Source of the DNA: Bradyrhizobium sp. WBAH42
Lineage (GTDB): Bacteria; Pseudomonadota; Alphaproteobacteria; Rhizobiales; Xanthobacteraceae
Direction: 5' to 3'
Assembly (NCBI RefSeq): GCF_024585265.1
Contig: NZ_CP036533.1
Span: 7,759,001 to 7,823,000, forward strand
Length of the DNA stretch: 64,000 nt
Made by a program: the position numbers and the translations under genes. How positions within the stretch are numbered: position 1 is the stretch's first letter; every line of letters starts with the position of its first letter. Under the pieces are notes generated by a model. The model ran no database searches. It was not told where the DNA came from and saw nothing but the letters and a program-made list of their open reading frames with translations. Shown piece by piece: positions 43,450 to 52,004 of the stretch.

Positions 43450-46347
43450 GTGACCGGTCTACAGACAAGCGAGGATCAAGCGATCCGTGCGATTGCGCCC
43501 GTGGATCCAGGCGGCGCCGTTTCCTTCGGGCCGTTTTCCTTTCACGACAGAAAGCGACTGCTCGAAAAGAATGGAGCACCAGTCAAACTAGGAAGCCGGG
43601 CGCTGGACATTTTGCGCCTCCTCGTGCAGCGCGCGGGTGAAGTGGTTTCCAAGAACGAACTCCTGGCATTCGCATGGCCGGGACTCGTGGTCGAGGAGAT
43701 CAATCTGCGGGTTCACATCGCCGAAATCCGCAAGGCGCTTGGCGACGGCAAGCAGGGCGCCCGCTACATCGAGAATGTTCCGAGCCGGGGCTATTGCTTC
43801 GTAGCCAGCTTGCATCGTGAGATGCCTGCGCCTGTGCCTGTGCCGGCTGCAGCTCAACCGCCAATCTTGCTGCCAAACCGGCTGGAGCGGATGATTGGGC
43901 GTGAGGATGTGCTGACGAATCTCGAGAACCGGTTGTCGAAGGAGCGGTTCATAACGCTTCGCGGACCGGGCGGCATCGGCAAGACGACGGTCGCAATTGC
44001 GGTTGCACATGACATGTGGGGGACGTTCGAGGGCCAGGTACACTTCATCGACCTCGGCACCTTGCAGGATGCGGCACTTGTCACCGGTACAATTGCTTCC
44101 GCACTCGGCCTTGTCGTTCATCATGCCGATCCGACCGACAGCATCATCAGCTTTCTGTGGGGCCGCCGCCTGCTGCTCGTGCTCGATAATTGTGAGCATG
44201 TCATAGAACCCGTGGCGAAGCTCGCGGAAAACATCTATCAGCGTGCTCCCGGCGTCAGCATCCTTGCCACCAGCCGCGAATCCCTGCTGGTCGAAGGTGA
44301 GCAGCTGTTCGAGCTCGTGCCGCTAACCGGACCGCCGCAAGTGAGCGGGTTGAGCGTCAACGAGGTACTGCGTTATCCGGCCGTGCAGCTCTTTATGGAG
44401 CGCGCCTCTGCGGCCGGGCTTCGATCGGATGTCACGGAGGAGAACGCGGAGGTGCTGGCTGAGATCTGCCAGAAACTGGACGGTATTGCACTTGCGATTG
44501 AGCTTGCCGCCGGGCGGGTCGGGGCGCATGGCCTTAAGGAGATCGCGGCGCTGCTCGATGGCCGGCTGAAGCTTGAGTGGCGCGGCCGCCGCACGGCACC
44601 GCCGCGCCAGCAGACGCTCGGCGCCACGCTCGACTGGAGTTATGGCCTGATCGGCGAGGGCGAGCGTGCCGTGTTGCGTCGTCTCGCCGTATTTAATGGG
44701 CCTTTCACCCTCGATGGCGCAGCGGCCGTCGCAGGCGAGCAGGAGCAGCCGGTCGATCGCATCGTTGAAATACTGGAGCAACTGGTCGAAAAATCATTGG
44801 TGGCGGCGCAACCGGGACGTGGCTCGACACAGTACCGTTTGCTGGGAACCACCCGCGCCTATGCCCTGGAAAAACTTGCCGAAAGCCGTGAGGCCACGCG
44901 CATCGCCCGCGCCCACGCGAACTTCGTACAGCGTGCACTCGAGAGCAGTGCTGCCGAACAGAGCGGGGACCGGTTATCGCGTGCGCAGCGGCGCGCGGAG
45001 CTTTTGAACGATGCCCGGGCAGCGCTGAACTGGGCCTACCTCAACGACCATGGTGCCGACATCCGCGTTCCCCTGGCGGGCGCTTGTGCCCGGCTATTCA
45101 TTGAACTCAACCTGTTGAGCGAAGGGCGCATCTGGTCGAGCCGCGCTCTTGCAGCGCTTGATGACAGGACGCGTGGCAGTACCTGGGAGCTCGAATTGCA
45201 GGCTGCCCTCGGTCACGCGTTCATGTTTACCGAGAGGAACAGCGAGCAGGCGGAGAACGCGCTACGACGCGGTCTTGAGATCGCGGATGCGTTGAACGAC
45301 GGACCGAACAAGTTCAGGCTGCTGGCAAGGCTCAACATGTTCTATCGGCGCACCGGCGAATTCCGTCATTTGCTGCCTGTCGCGCTTGAAGCCGAAAGAA
45401 TTGCGCGGGCGATCGGCGATACCGCCGGGATTGCCGGCGCGAAGGCGTTGGTTGGAGTTTCCTATCACCTGATCGGCGACCAGTCATCGGCCCAGCTGCA
45501 TCTCCGTGAGGGAGTGAGTGGCGCCGCAGCACTACGCCGCGCGCAGCCTGGCCACTTCGCATACTCCAGGACGCCGCAGATCCCGCTCGCCCGCGTTCTG
45601 TGGCTGCGCGGGTTTCCAGATCAGGCGATCGAGTGTGTGCGTCCGCTGACCGCGGACGCGGCCCCTCGCGATGTAGTTATGCATTGCATCGCGCTTTGCT
45701 GGTCCGCCTCGGTTTACGGATGGACCGGCGATTGGACCGAAGTCGAGCAGATGGCTGTGCGGCTGGAATCGCACGCCGGCATGCATGGCCTTTTGCCCTA
45801 TAGGGCGGTCGCCGCCGGCTTTCACGCGCAGGCATTGATCGCTCGTGGACAGTTCGCGCCGGGTTTGGAATTGCTGCAGGGCGCTCTCGTGCGGTTGCAG
45901 GCGGACCGCTATGAACTTTATGCGTCCGCCTTCGTTGCCGAACTGTCCCAAGGTTTTGCGGAGCTCGGCCGGCTTCAGGAAGGACATAACGTCCTGAATG
46001 AGGCGATTGCGCGCCTGACGTCGCAGGGCGATGGCTTCGAGATGCCCGAATTGTTGCGCCTGCGCGGCAACATCGAGGCTCGTGGCAACGATTTCGAGGC
46101 CGCAGAAGCAAGCTATGCCAAATCGATCGCGCTCGCCGAACGGCAGGGCGCGCTGTCGTGGAAGTTGCGCACGGAGACGTCGCGCGCGAAAATCCGGCTT
46201 TCGCAAGGGAAGCCGGCTGCGCTCTCCGCCCTCGCCGAAACCTATGCACACTTCACCGAAGGATTCGAGACGGCAGATCTGAAGACTGCGCGAAGCTTGC
46301 TCGACAGCGCGCCTGCTGTCGCCCGGCCTCAGCGAAAGCGGAAGTGA
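43450..46347 (+). CDS. OmpR-type wHTH - STAND ATPase - TPR regulator
   Basis: About 965 residues. A winged-helix DNA-binding domain of the Trans_reg_C type lies at about 15-115 (RALDILRLLVQRAGEVVSKN, then NVPSRGYCF). An NB-ARC/AAA-like STAND ATPase follows (GPGGIGKTT near 170, LLVLDNCEH near 241, LATSRESLL), then a C-terminal helical TPR-like half (about 500-950). Such proteins switch transcription when the repeat region senses a ligand. The open frame extends back into the esterase gene, but GTG 43450 after AAGGGC fits the domain start. It ends 19 bp inside the convergent gene at 46329. Confidence 0.85.
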   Translation: MTGLQTSEDQAIRAIAPVDPGGAVSFGPFSFHDRKRLLEKNGAPVKLGSRALDILRLLVQRAGEVVSKNELLAFAWPGLVVEEINLRVHIAEIRKALGDGKQGARYIENVPSRGYCFVASLHREMPAPVPVPAAAQPPILLPNRLERMIGREDVLTNLENRLSKERFITLRGPGGIGKTTVAIAVAHDMWGTFEGQVHFIDLGTLQDAALVTGTIASALGLVVHHADPTDSIISFLWGRRLLLVLDNCEHVIEPVAKLAENIYQRAPGVSILATSRESLLVEGEQLFELVPLTGPPQVSGLSVNEVLRYPAVQLFMERASAAGLRSDVTEENAEVLAEICQKLDGIALAIELAAGRVGAHGLKEIAALLDGRLKLEWRGRRTAPPRQQTLGATLDWSYGLIGEGERAVLRRLAVFNGPFTLDGAAAVAGEQEQPVDRIVEILEQLVEKSLVAAQPGRGSTQYRLLGTTRAYALEKLAESREATRIARAHANFVQRALESSAAEQSGDRLSRAQRRAELLNDARAALNWAYLNDHGADIRVPLAGACARLFIELNLLSEGRIWSSRALAALDDRTRGSTWELELQAALGHAFMFTERNSEQAENALRRGLEIADALNDGPNKFRLLARLNMFYRRTGEFRHLLPVALEAERIARAIGDTAGIAGAKALVGVSYHLIGDQSSAQLHLREGVSGAAALRRAQPGHFAYSRTPQIPLARVLWLRGFPDQAIECVRPLTADAAPRDVVMHCIALCWSASVYGWTGDWTEVEQMAVRLESHAGMHGLLPYRAVAAGFHAQALIARGQFAPGLELLQGALVRLQADRYELYASAFVAELSQGFAELGRLQEGHNVLNEAIARLTSQGDGFEMPELLRLRGNIEARGNDFEAAEASYAKSIALAERQGALSWKLRTETSRAKIRLSQGKPAALSALAETYAHFTEGFETADLKTARSLLDSAPAVARPQRKRK

Positions 46348-47048
46348 GAGAGATCGATCGTCACCAACGAAGTATCGAGATGCGGTCTTGAACCGCCGTT
46401 GCGCAGGAACACGCGCCGCTTCGTCGGGATCATAATCCCATCGACATTCATAGGATTGGAGACATACTGAGCGGCCGGGAAACCTCCGGCGACGTCCACC
46501 CGGTAGTCGTGCCGACGGATCAGCATGTCCGGACCGAAGTAGAAATCCTGCTCGGTACTGTGGCTGGCTATCGTGGCGGGGAAAGTGGCGCGCAACCCGC
46601 GCCACTTGTCCGCTCCTTCGCTCCACGGTTCGATCTCGCGGATCTCGAATCCATCCATAGCGAGCAGGAATGGCGTCGTCAGATAGGTCCAGAGAGCGTA
46701 CCCGTTGAAATAAGCGCGATGGAGCGGATCCCAAGTCGTCCGCATGTCATGACCGGCAAATGACGCGCGCGGATTCGTTCGTTCCGCGACGATCCTTCCG
46801 TCGTTTGCCACGATGGCAATACGATTCGGCATGAAGTCGGTCCGCTGACCGGTCGCTCCGAACGGCTCGACAGAAGCCCATTGCCGGTGCAAATCGACCT
46901 GCATGGTTCGCGGGTTTTGATCCTGGTTAATGCCCTTGAGGGCCCATAGCTCGCCGCCGGTCACGATTGTTCCCGCGAGGCCCGCATGAGCCTTCCAGCG
47001 GGCGAGGCCGCCATGGGCGTCGATGGCGTCGGCCAACAGCGTGATCAT
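46329..47048 (-). CDS. Conserved hypothetical protein
   Basis: This 239-residue protein is without signal peptide. Beta-rich middle (YFNGYALWTYLTTPFLLAMD) and a C-terminal part (RRHDYRVDVAGGFPAAQYVS; DGIMIPTKRRVFLR) suggest a lipid-binding barrel like outer-membrane lipoprotein-sorting domains, but I cannot name a family. Its ATG overlaps the stop of the tautomerase gene (4 nt), so it is third in the SDR operon. Confidence 0.65.
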   Translation of the reverse strand: MITLLADAIDAHGGLARWKAHAGLAGTIVTGGELWALKGINQDQNPRTMQVDLHRQWASVEPFGATGQRTDFMPNRIAIVANDGRIVAERTNPRASFAGHDMRTTWDPLHRAYFNGYALWTYLTTPFLLAMDGFEIREIEPWSEGADKWRGLRATFPATIASHSTEQDFYFGPDMLIRRHDYRVDVAGGFPAAQYVSNPMNVDGIMIPTKRRVFLRNGGSRPHLDTSLVTIDLSHFRFR

Positions 47049-47284
47049 GCCAGTCGAGCCATTGCGAGCTGCTTGCGATATTCGAGGGCTGGAAGTCCGC
47101 CCCAGCCCCAGTTTGCCGTGTCGACCTCCTCGATTATGACGAATGTCGATTCAGGCGGTTTCTTTAGTACATCACGCAACAAGTCTGTTGCGCCCTTGAT
47201 CAGGGCGTACTTTTCGTCTGCGGTGAGGGAGTCCGCGCCAGGATTGGTGCCCTCGCGCGTAACCTGGATGTTGACGATAGGCAT
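47045..47284 (-). CDS. 4-oxalocrotonate tautomerase family protein
   Basis: This 79-residue protein begins MPIVNIQVTREG; Pro2 becomes the catalytic N-terminal proline after Met removal. The rest (YALIKGATDLLRDVLKKPPE, then FVIIEEVDTANWGWGG) is typical of small tautomerases acting on enols or unsaturated acids. ATG 47284 has GGGAGAAG upstream. It lies between an SDR gene and a hypothetical gene in one transcript. Confidence 0.88.
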   Translation of the reverse strand: MPIVNIQVTREGTNPGADSLTADEKYALIKGATDLLRDVLKKPPESTFVIIEEVDTANWGWGGLPALEYRKQLAMARLA

Positions 47285-47309
47285 GATCTTCTCCCTTGCC
47301 CGCGTGGCG

Positions 47310-48020
47310 TCAATGACCAGCGCTCTGGCCGCCATCGACGTGAAGGATCTCACCGGTCACGAATGGCGAGTTGTCCAGGAACATCACTGCATTGACAACG
47401 TCGCGCGTTTCCCCCATCCGGCTCACCGGGTGCAACTTAGAGAGAAACTCGTGCGTATCGGGCGTGTGCATCGGCGTCTTAATGACCCCCGGTGAGACCG
47501 CATTGACCCTGACGCCCCGGGGCGCATATTCGATTGCGAGCGACCTCGTGGCGGCGTTGAGCCCGCCCTTGGTGAGCGAGGCGAGCGCCGCCGGGACACT
47601 GCTGTTGGGATGATCGACCAGGCTGGTCGTGATCTGCACGATGTGTCCGGAGCCCTGCTTCAGCATCTGGTCGGCGACGCGTCTGGTGATGCGGAAGAAA
47701 CCCCCGAGATTGACCGCGACGATCGCGGCATAGTCCTCTTCGCTGTAATCGATGAACGGCTTTGCGATGAAAATCCCGGCATTGTTGACCAGCGTATCGA
47801 TGCGTCCGAACTTTCCAAGGGCTTCGGAGACAATGCGATCTGCGGTCACCGGATCGGCGATGTCTCCAGGCACGTTCAGGATGTTGGCATCGGACGAGGG
47901 CTTGATTGAACGCGAATTGGCGACGACGAGGAAATCGTGGTCGCGAAATCCCTTCACGAGATCGGCACCGATCCCCTGCGACGCACCGGTGACGATGGCA
48001 ACTTTTTGTACAGCGCTCAC
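47310..48020 (-). CDS. SDR-family oxidoreductase lacking the catalytic tyrosine
   Basis: This 236-residue Rossmann protein has the NAD(P)-binding TGASQGIG motif and NNAG. The catalytic YxxxK site reads A-S-L-T-K (AALASLTKGGLNAATRSLA), so the tyrosine is Ala. The C-terminal VTGEILHVDGGQSAGH is typical. It may be a non-canonical reductase or a binding protein. GTG 48020 has GGAGG 8 bp upstream. First gene of a three-gene minus operon, divergent from the VOC/FMN-reductase genes. Confidence 0.88.
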   Translation of the reverse strand: MSAVQKVAIVTGASQGIGADLVKGFRDHDFLVVANSRSIKPSSDANILNVPGDIADPVTADRIVSEALGKFGRIDTLVNNAGIFIAKPFIDYSEEDYAAIVAVNLGGFFRITRRVADQMLKQGSGHIVQITTSLVDHPNSSVPAALASLTKGGLNAATRSLAIEYAPRGVRVNAVSPGVIKTPMHTPDTHEFLSKLHPVSRMGETRDVVNAVMFLDNSPFVTGEILHVDGGQSAGH

Positions 48021-48242
48021 GACGTAGTCCTCCGAGTTTCACCAGCTACTGCCGGCGTTCTGCCCGGGAAGATGTCGCAAACGCAGGCAAACCGCTCGTT
48101 GCGTGTTGTTAAGGTGCGATAGGCGGGAACTCCCGCATTTTTAACAACACCTAACGTGCGCTCTGCCCCGTCGTCGTCCAGATTTGCCGGGGTGGCAGGC
48201 GACCGGTTCGGACGGATCCCCCGACACTCAGCGGAGGCAGAA
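48021..48242. other. Divergent promoter region of the redox cluster
   Basis: Contains the inverted repeat listed at 48103-48150 and must drive the SDR operon leftwards and the VOC genes rightwards. Confidence 0.5.
48103..48150. promoter_or_regulatory. Nested inverted repeat, candidate operator
   Basis: GTGTTGTTAA (48103-48112) and TTAACAACAC (48141-48150) form a perfect 10-bp inverted repeat. Inside it lies GCGGGA-act-TCCCGC (48123-48136). Its place between divergent operons fits an operator or a cruciform. Confidence 0.6.
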
Positions 48243-48527
48243 ATGCCAGACACAATCTACCAAACCGATGGAGCCGGCGGGTCACGCAAAAATATCAACC
48301 GGCAAGTATTCACACCCTACGACCATTGCAGGGACCGGCCACAACCTGCCGCAGGACGCTTCGACTGCGTTTGTCCAGGCAATCCTCGACCTTGCCAGGC
48401 AGGACTGATCGATGCCGCGTTAACAGAACGGAAGGACGCGACAATTCGCAAGATATTCACCCTTGCAGCTCTCGCGACGATCGTCGTGCTCATGCTCATC
48501 CAATTCGGCCCCGCGGTCGTGTTCTGA
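48243..48527 (+). CDS. Small hypothetical protein with C-terminal membrane segment
   Basis: This 94-residue frame from ATG 48243 follows GGAGGCAG. The Cys-containing first 65 residues (CRDRPQ, CVCPGNPRPC) are followed by one hydrophobic span (FTLAALATIVVLMLIQFG). No known family. The good ribosome site and membrane span argue that it is real; low complexity argues against. Confidence 0.35.
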   Translation: MPDTIYQTDGAGGSRKNINRQVFTPYDHCRDRPQPAAGRFDCVCPGNPRPCQAGLIDAALTERKDATIRKIFTLAALATIVVLMLIQFGPAVVF

Positions 48528-48604
48528 GCGCAAGCCGTCGGTTCGACTCACGCGGGCCCAGGCAACGGCGCGTAGAACCTCAACCACATCGACAGGAGGA
48601 AGTC

Positions 48605-49270
48605 ATGACAGTCACAGTCAACCCCGCAAAGGTAAAAACCATGGATATGAAGCTCGAGATCGTCGTTCTTCCAGTTTCCGATGTTGAACGCTCAAAGCAC
48701 TTTTACGCCAGCCTCGGCTGGCGTCTCGATGCCGACTTCGCCTTCGAAGACGGTTTTCGCGTGATCCAGTTCACGCCGCCTGGTTCTGGTGCGTCAGTTA
48801 TCTTCGGCACCAATGTCACAGCAGCAGCGCCAGGCTCGGCCAAGGGCCTCTATTTGATTGTGTCGGACATCGTGGCGGCACGCCAGGAGCTGCTCACCCG
48901 CGGCGTCAAGGTGAGCGAGGTGTTCCATGGCGGCAAGACGCATGCCGGCACTGACGAGCCGCACCTGTTTGGTAGTGTCCGAGTCACCGGTCTGGATCCG
49001 GAACGCCGCAGCTACTTCTCGCTGGCATCGTTCAGCGATCCCGACGGTAACGGCTGGCTGCTGCAGGAGATCACTACGCGCTTCCCGGGCCGCGTCGAAG
49101 GCAACACTGCCTTCGCCTCGGTCGCCGATCTTGCGGCGACACTGCGCCGGGCGGCCGCAGCGCATGGCGAGCACGAGAAGCGCGCCGGCGGCGCATACGA
49201 CGTGAACTGGCCGAACTGGTACGCCGAGTACATCGTAAACGAGCAGGCCGGCAAGCCGCTGCCGCAGTAA
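48605..49270 (+). CDS. VOC (glyoxalase/bleomycin-resistance) family protein
   Basis: This 221-residue protein has a vicinal-oxygen-chelate domain over residues about 15-150: LEIVVLPVSDVERSKHFYAS, GWRLDADFAF, FSDPDGNGWLLQEI. The last 60 residues (NWPNWYAEYIVNEQAGKPL) form an extra helical tail common in the Rhizobiales group. It probably acts on a thiol adduct or aromatic compound. ATG 48605 follows AGGAGGAAG. First of three co-directional redox genes. Confidence 0.88.
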   Translation: MTVTVNPAKVKTMDMKLEIVVLPVSDVERSKHFYASLGWRLDADFAFEDGFRVIQFTPPGSGASVIFGTNVTAAAPGSAKGLYLIVSDIVAARQELLTRGVKVSEVFHGGKTHAGTDEPHLFGSVRVTGLDPERRSYFSLASFSDPDGNGWLLQEITTRFPGRVEGNTAFASVADLAATLRRAAAAHGEHEKRAGGAYDVNWPNWYAEYIVNEQAGKPLPQ

Positions 49271-49356
49271 AGCGACGGCGCTTCCCCTGACAGCTGCGGT
49301 TCGCCGACGACCGGTTAACCGCACACCTTCCGATAGTTCACCGCGGAGTGCGTGCC

Positions 49357-49947
49357 ATGAGCAATCGCATCCTAGTCTTCTACGGCTCTTATCGTTCCGA
49401 CCGGATGGGCATTCGGCTCGCCGAATTCGTGGTCGAGCGGCTGCGAAGCCGCGGCGACGACGCGGAGCTGATCGATGCTAAGGCCGTCAACCTACCGATG
49501 CTTGACCGCATGTATAAAGAGTATCCGAAGGGACAGGCCCCAGCCGCGCTCGAAGAGCTGGCTCAGAAGATTAGGAGCTCCGATGGCTTCATCTTCGTCA
49601 CCGGGGAATACAACTGGGGTGTGCAGCCGGGCCTGAAAAACCTCACAGACCACTTCCTAGAGGAGTGGTTCTGGCGACCTGCCGCGATCGTCAGCTATTC
49701 GGCCGGGCGTTTGTCCGGTGCACGTGCCGCTACCGCCTGGCACGGCACGCTTTCCGAGATGGGCATGGTCGTGACCTCAAGCACGATCGCGGTCGGTCCG
49801 ATCGGCCAGACGCTGTCCGCCGAAGGGGAGACAATCGGCGAGGGCGGCAAGGCGCTCGAACTGTCTTTCCCGCGTTTTGCCGACGATCTCAGCTGGTGGG
49901 TCGAAGCGGGAAAGGCGCAGCGGCAACGCAAGCCGCCGCCGTACTAG
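49357..49947 (+). CDS. NADPH-dependent FMN reductase family protein
   Basis: This 196-residue flavodoxin-fold protein shows the phosphate-binding loop YGSYRSDRMG, then GEYNWGVQPGLKNLTDHF, the family hallmark (normally EYN.s.P..LKNaiDw). It would reduce flavin, quinone or azo compounds with NAD(P)H. ATG 49357 has GGAG 9 bp upstream. It lies between the VOC and epoxide hydrolase genes, consistent with electrophile detoxification. Confidence 0.88.
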   Translation: MSNRILVFYGSYRSDRMGIRLAEFVVERLRSRGDDAELIDAKAVNLPMLDRMYKEYPKGQAPAALEELAQKIRSSDGFIFVTGEYNWGVQPGLKNLTDHFLEEWFWRPAAIVSYSAGRLSGARAATAWHGTLSEMGMVVTSSTIAVGPIGQTLSAEGETIGEGGKALELSFPRFADDLSWWVEAGKAQRQRKPPPY

Positions 49948-50028
49948 GCCTTGGATTCAATTGACCTCAGCCAAAACCCATTCATGCTTCCAGTGAATAC
50001 TTCCCTGTGTAAGCAAAGGAGGCCGAAC

Positions 50029-51354
50029 ATGACCGCGTTGCCCTCTTTACTCACCCGGCGCGGCCTCCTCGCAGGTTCAGCAGCAATTGGTGCTGTCAGC
50101 TTGCTTCCTATACATTCGATTTCAGCAGGCGCGCAATCGAACCAGGGAAGGTCCGTGCTTGGTACGGCTGAAGCCGACGCAATTCTTCCCTTCCGCGTCA
50201 ATGTCCGGGGTGAAGATCTCGATAGTCTTCGCCAGCACCTCGCGGCAACGCGCTGGCCGACCAAAGAGCTCGTTGAGGACCGGTCGCAGGGTGTGCAGCT
50301 GGCGACGCTGCGGGCTCTTGCTCGCTACTGGGCGACTGAGTACGACTGGAGCAAGTGCGAGGCCCGGCTGAACGCACTGCCACAGTTCACCACCGTAATC
50401 GACGGGGTGAAGATCCATTTCATTCACGTCAAGTCCCGGCATGAGAACGCGCTGCCGCTGATCATAACGCACGGTTGGCCTGGCTCGGTCATCGAGCTCC
50501 TCGATACCGTCGGTCCGCTGACCGACCCGACCAAGTATGGTGGCACGCCCGAGGATGCATTCCACCTGGTGCTGCCGTCCTTGCCCGGCTACGGCTTCTC
50601 GGGTGAGCCGACCGAACTCGGCTGGGACGCCGCCCGCATCGCGCGTGCATGGGCGAAGTTGATGGATCGCCTCGGCTACACCCGCTACGTCGCCCAGGGT
50701 GGCGACGTTGGAGCGGCAGTAACGGATGCGGTGGGGCGCCAGGCACCGAAGGGACTGTTCGGAATCCACATCAACTTGCTCGCGGGTGTTGCGGCAATGT
50801 CCGACAAGCTGCCCGCAGAATCCGAGAAGGAACGCGCAGCGCAGAAGGCGGCCGCCACATTCAGGACGAGCGGCTTTGGCTACTTCCTGGAGCAGTCGAC
50901 GCGACCGCAGACGATCGGCTACTCCCTGCTGAATTCACCCATCGGGCTCGCGAGCTGGATGCTCGTCCATGACACGGACAGCTACTACAAGATTTCCCAA
51001 GCCTTCGTGGAGGGGAAGCCCGCGGGCAATCTCACCCGGGACAACATCCTCGACAACATCACGCTGTACTGGCTGACGGGCACTGGGGCCTCGGCGGCAC
51101 GGTGGTACTGGGAGGCCGGACAGGCCGCGGCCCGTGCGGCCGGCAAGTCTCCTCCGGCGGTCGCGGTTCCTGTGGGATTTACGACGTTCCCCGGCGAAAT
51201 CTTTGCTGCGCCTCGAAGTTGGGTCGAGATCATGTACCCCGGCCTTGCCTACTTCAACGAGGTTGAACGTGGCGGACATTTCGCTGCCTGGGAGGAGCCA
51301 CTTCTGTTTTCAGACGAGTTACGTGCAGCCTTCAGACCGTTGCGCAATAACTAA
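50029..51354 (+). CDS. Exported epoxide hydrolase
   Basis: This 441-residue precursor has a twin-arginine-type leader (LLTRRGLLAGSAAIGA, cleavage near AGAQS). The N-terminal epoxide hydrolase domain (PFRVNVRGEDLDSLRQHL, TRWP) precedes an alpha/beta hydrolase: oxyanion motif HGWPGS, nucleophile Asp in AQGGDVGAAV, and His in ERGGHFAAWEEP. It opens epoxides to diols. ATG 50029 follows AAAGGAGG. Last gene of the VOC/FMN-reductase/epoxide hydrolase series. Confidence 0.9.
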   Translation: MTALPSLLTRRGLLAGSAAIGAVSLLPIHSISAGAQSNQGRSVLGTAEADAILPFRVNVRGEDLDSLRQHLAATRWPTKELVEDRSQGVQLATLRALARYWATEYDWSKCEARLNALPQFTTVIDGVKIHFIHVKSRHENALPLIITHGWPGSVIELLDTVGPLTDPTKYGGTPEDAFHLVLPSLPGYGFSGEPTELGWDAARIARAWAKLMDRLGYTRYVAQGGDVGAAVTDAVGRQAPKGLFGIHINLLAGVAAMSDKLPAESEKERAAQKAAATFRTSGFGYFLEQSTRPQTIGYSLLNSPIGLASWMLVHDTDSYYKISQAFVEGKPAGNLTRDNILDNITLYWLTGTGASAARWYWEAGQAAARAAGKSPPAVAVPVGFTTFPGEIFAAPRSWVEIMYPGLAYFNEVERGGHFAAWEEPLLFSDELRAAFRPLRNN

Positions 51355-52004
51355 AGGCTCGAGAATATTCGCGCATGAGGAGCCGACAATGGTCTACGTG
51401 CTCCTGAAGACCGAGTACACGTCTGGCTCGCCATTCGACTTGCGAGTCCGGGCTTCGATGAAAGTTGGAGCGGCACGACGCTGGGATCGCCCTTGCCAAC
51501 AGCACCGGGTTATGCAGATGGGGACGACACGATCGGGAGTAGTGTCCTTTCGTAAGTCCGGTATTGGCCCATCTGCGACATCTGATCATCTCTAATGCCG
51601 GTTCAGTGTTGGAAAGTGACCGGAAATTTTTGCACCAGTTTAAGCTGGAAGAATGAGAAAGATCCGGGACGAGGTCCTCTAAGCGGTTGTCTCGTTTGAT
51701 GGGCCCCTGATTTCCCGCTTCGCCTCAAGCCAGGTCACGGCCCACAGGGCGGCCGGCGCGCTCCCAGAGCTCCTGCGCTCGCGCCTTGATCTCTCGATCT
51801 CGCGTGGACGAGAATAGTCTCTGCCTCAGTTAGTCGGCAAACCGTCTCGAACGGCTGGCCGGCACAGCCCGACGCCAAAATCGTTCTCCGTTTATCGGTA
51901 CTTACGCCCTAATGCTGATCAGCGCCGTTTTGATTGTGGCGGTAGCGAGCTTTGCCTCGCTGATCTGGCCGGCGTCTTGATTGCGGTGAACATCCGTCTC
52001 GCGT
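51355..52004. other. Intergenic region
   Basis: A 68-codon frame from ATG 51390 has AGGAG before it but ends in low-complexity sequence; it may be a gene remnant. Otherwise I see nothing supported in these 650 bp between the epoxide hydrolase and the convergent VRR-NUC gene. Confidence 0.4.
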
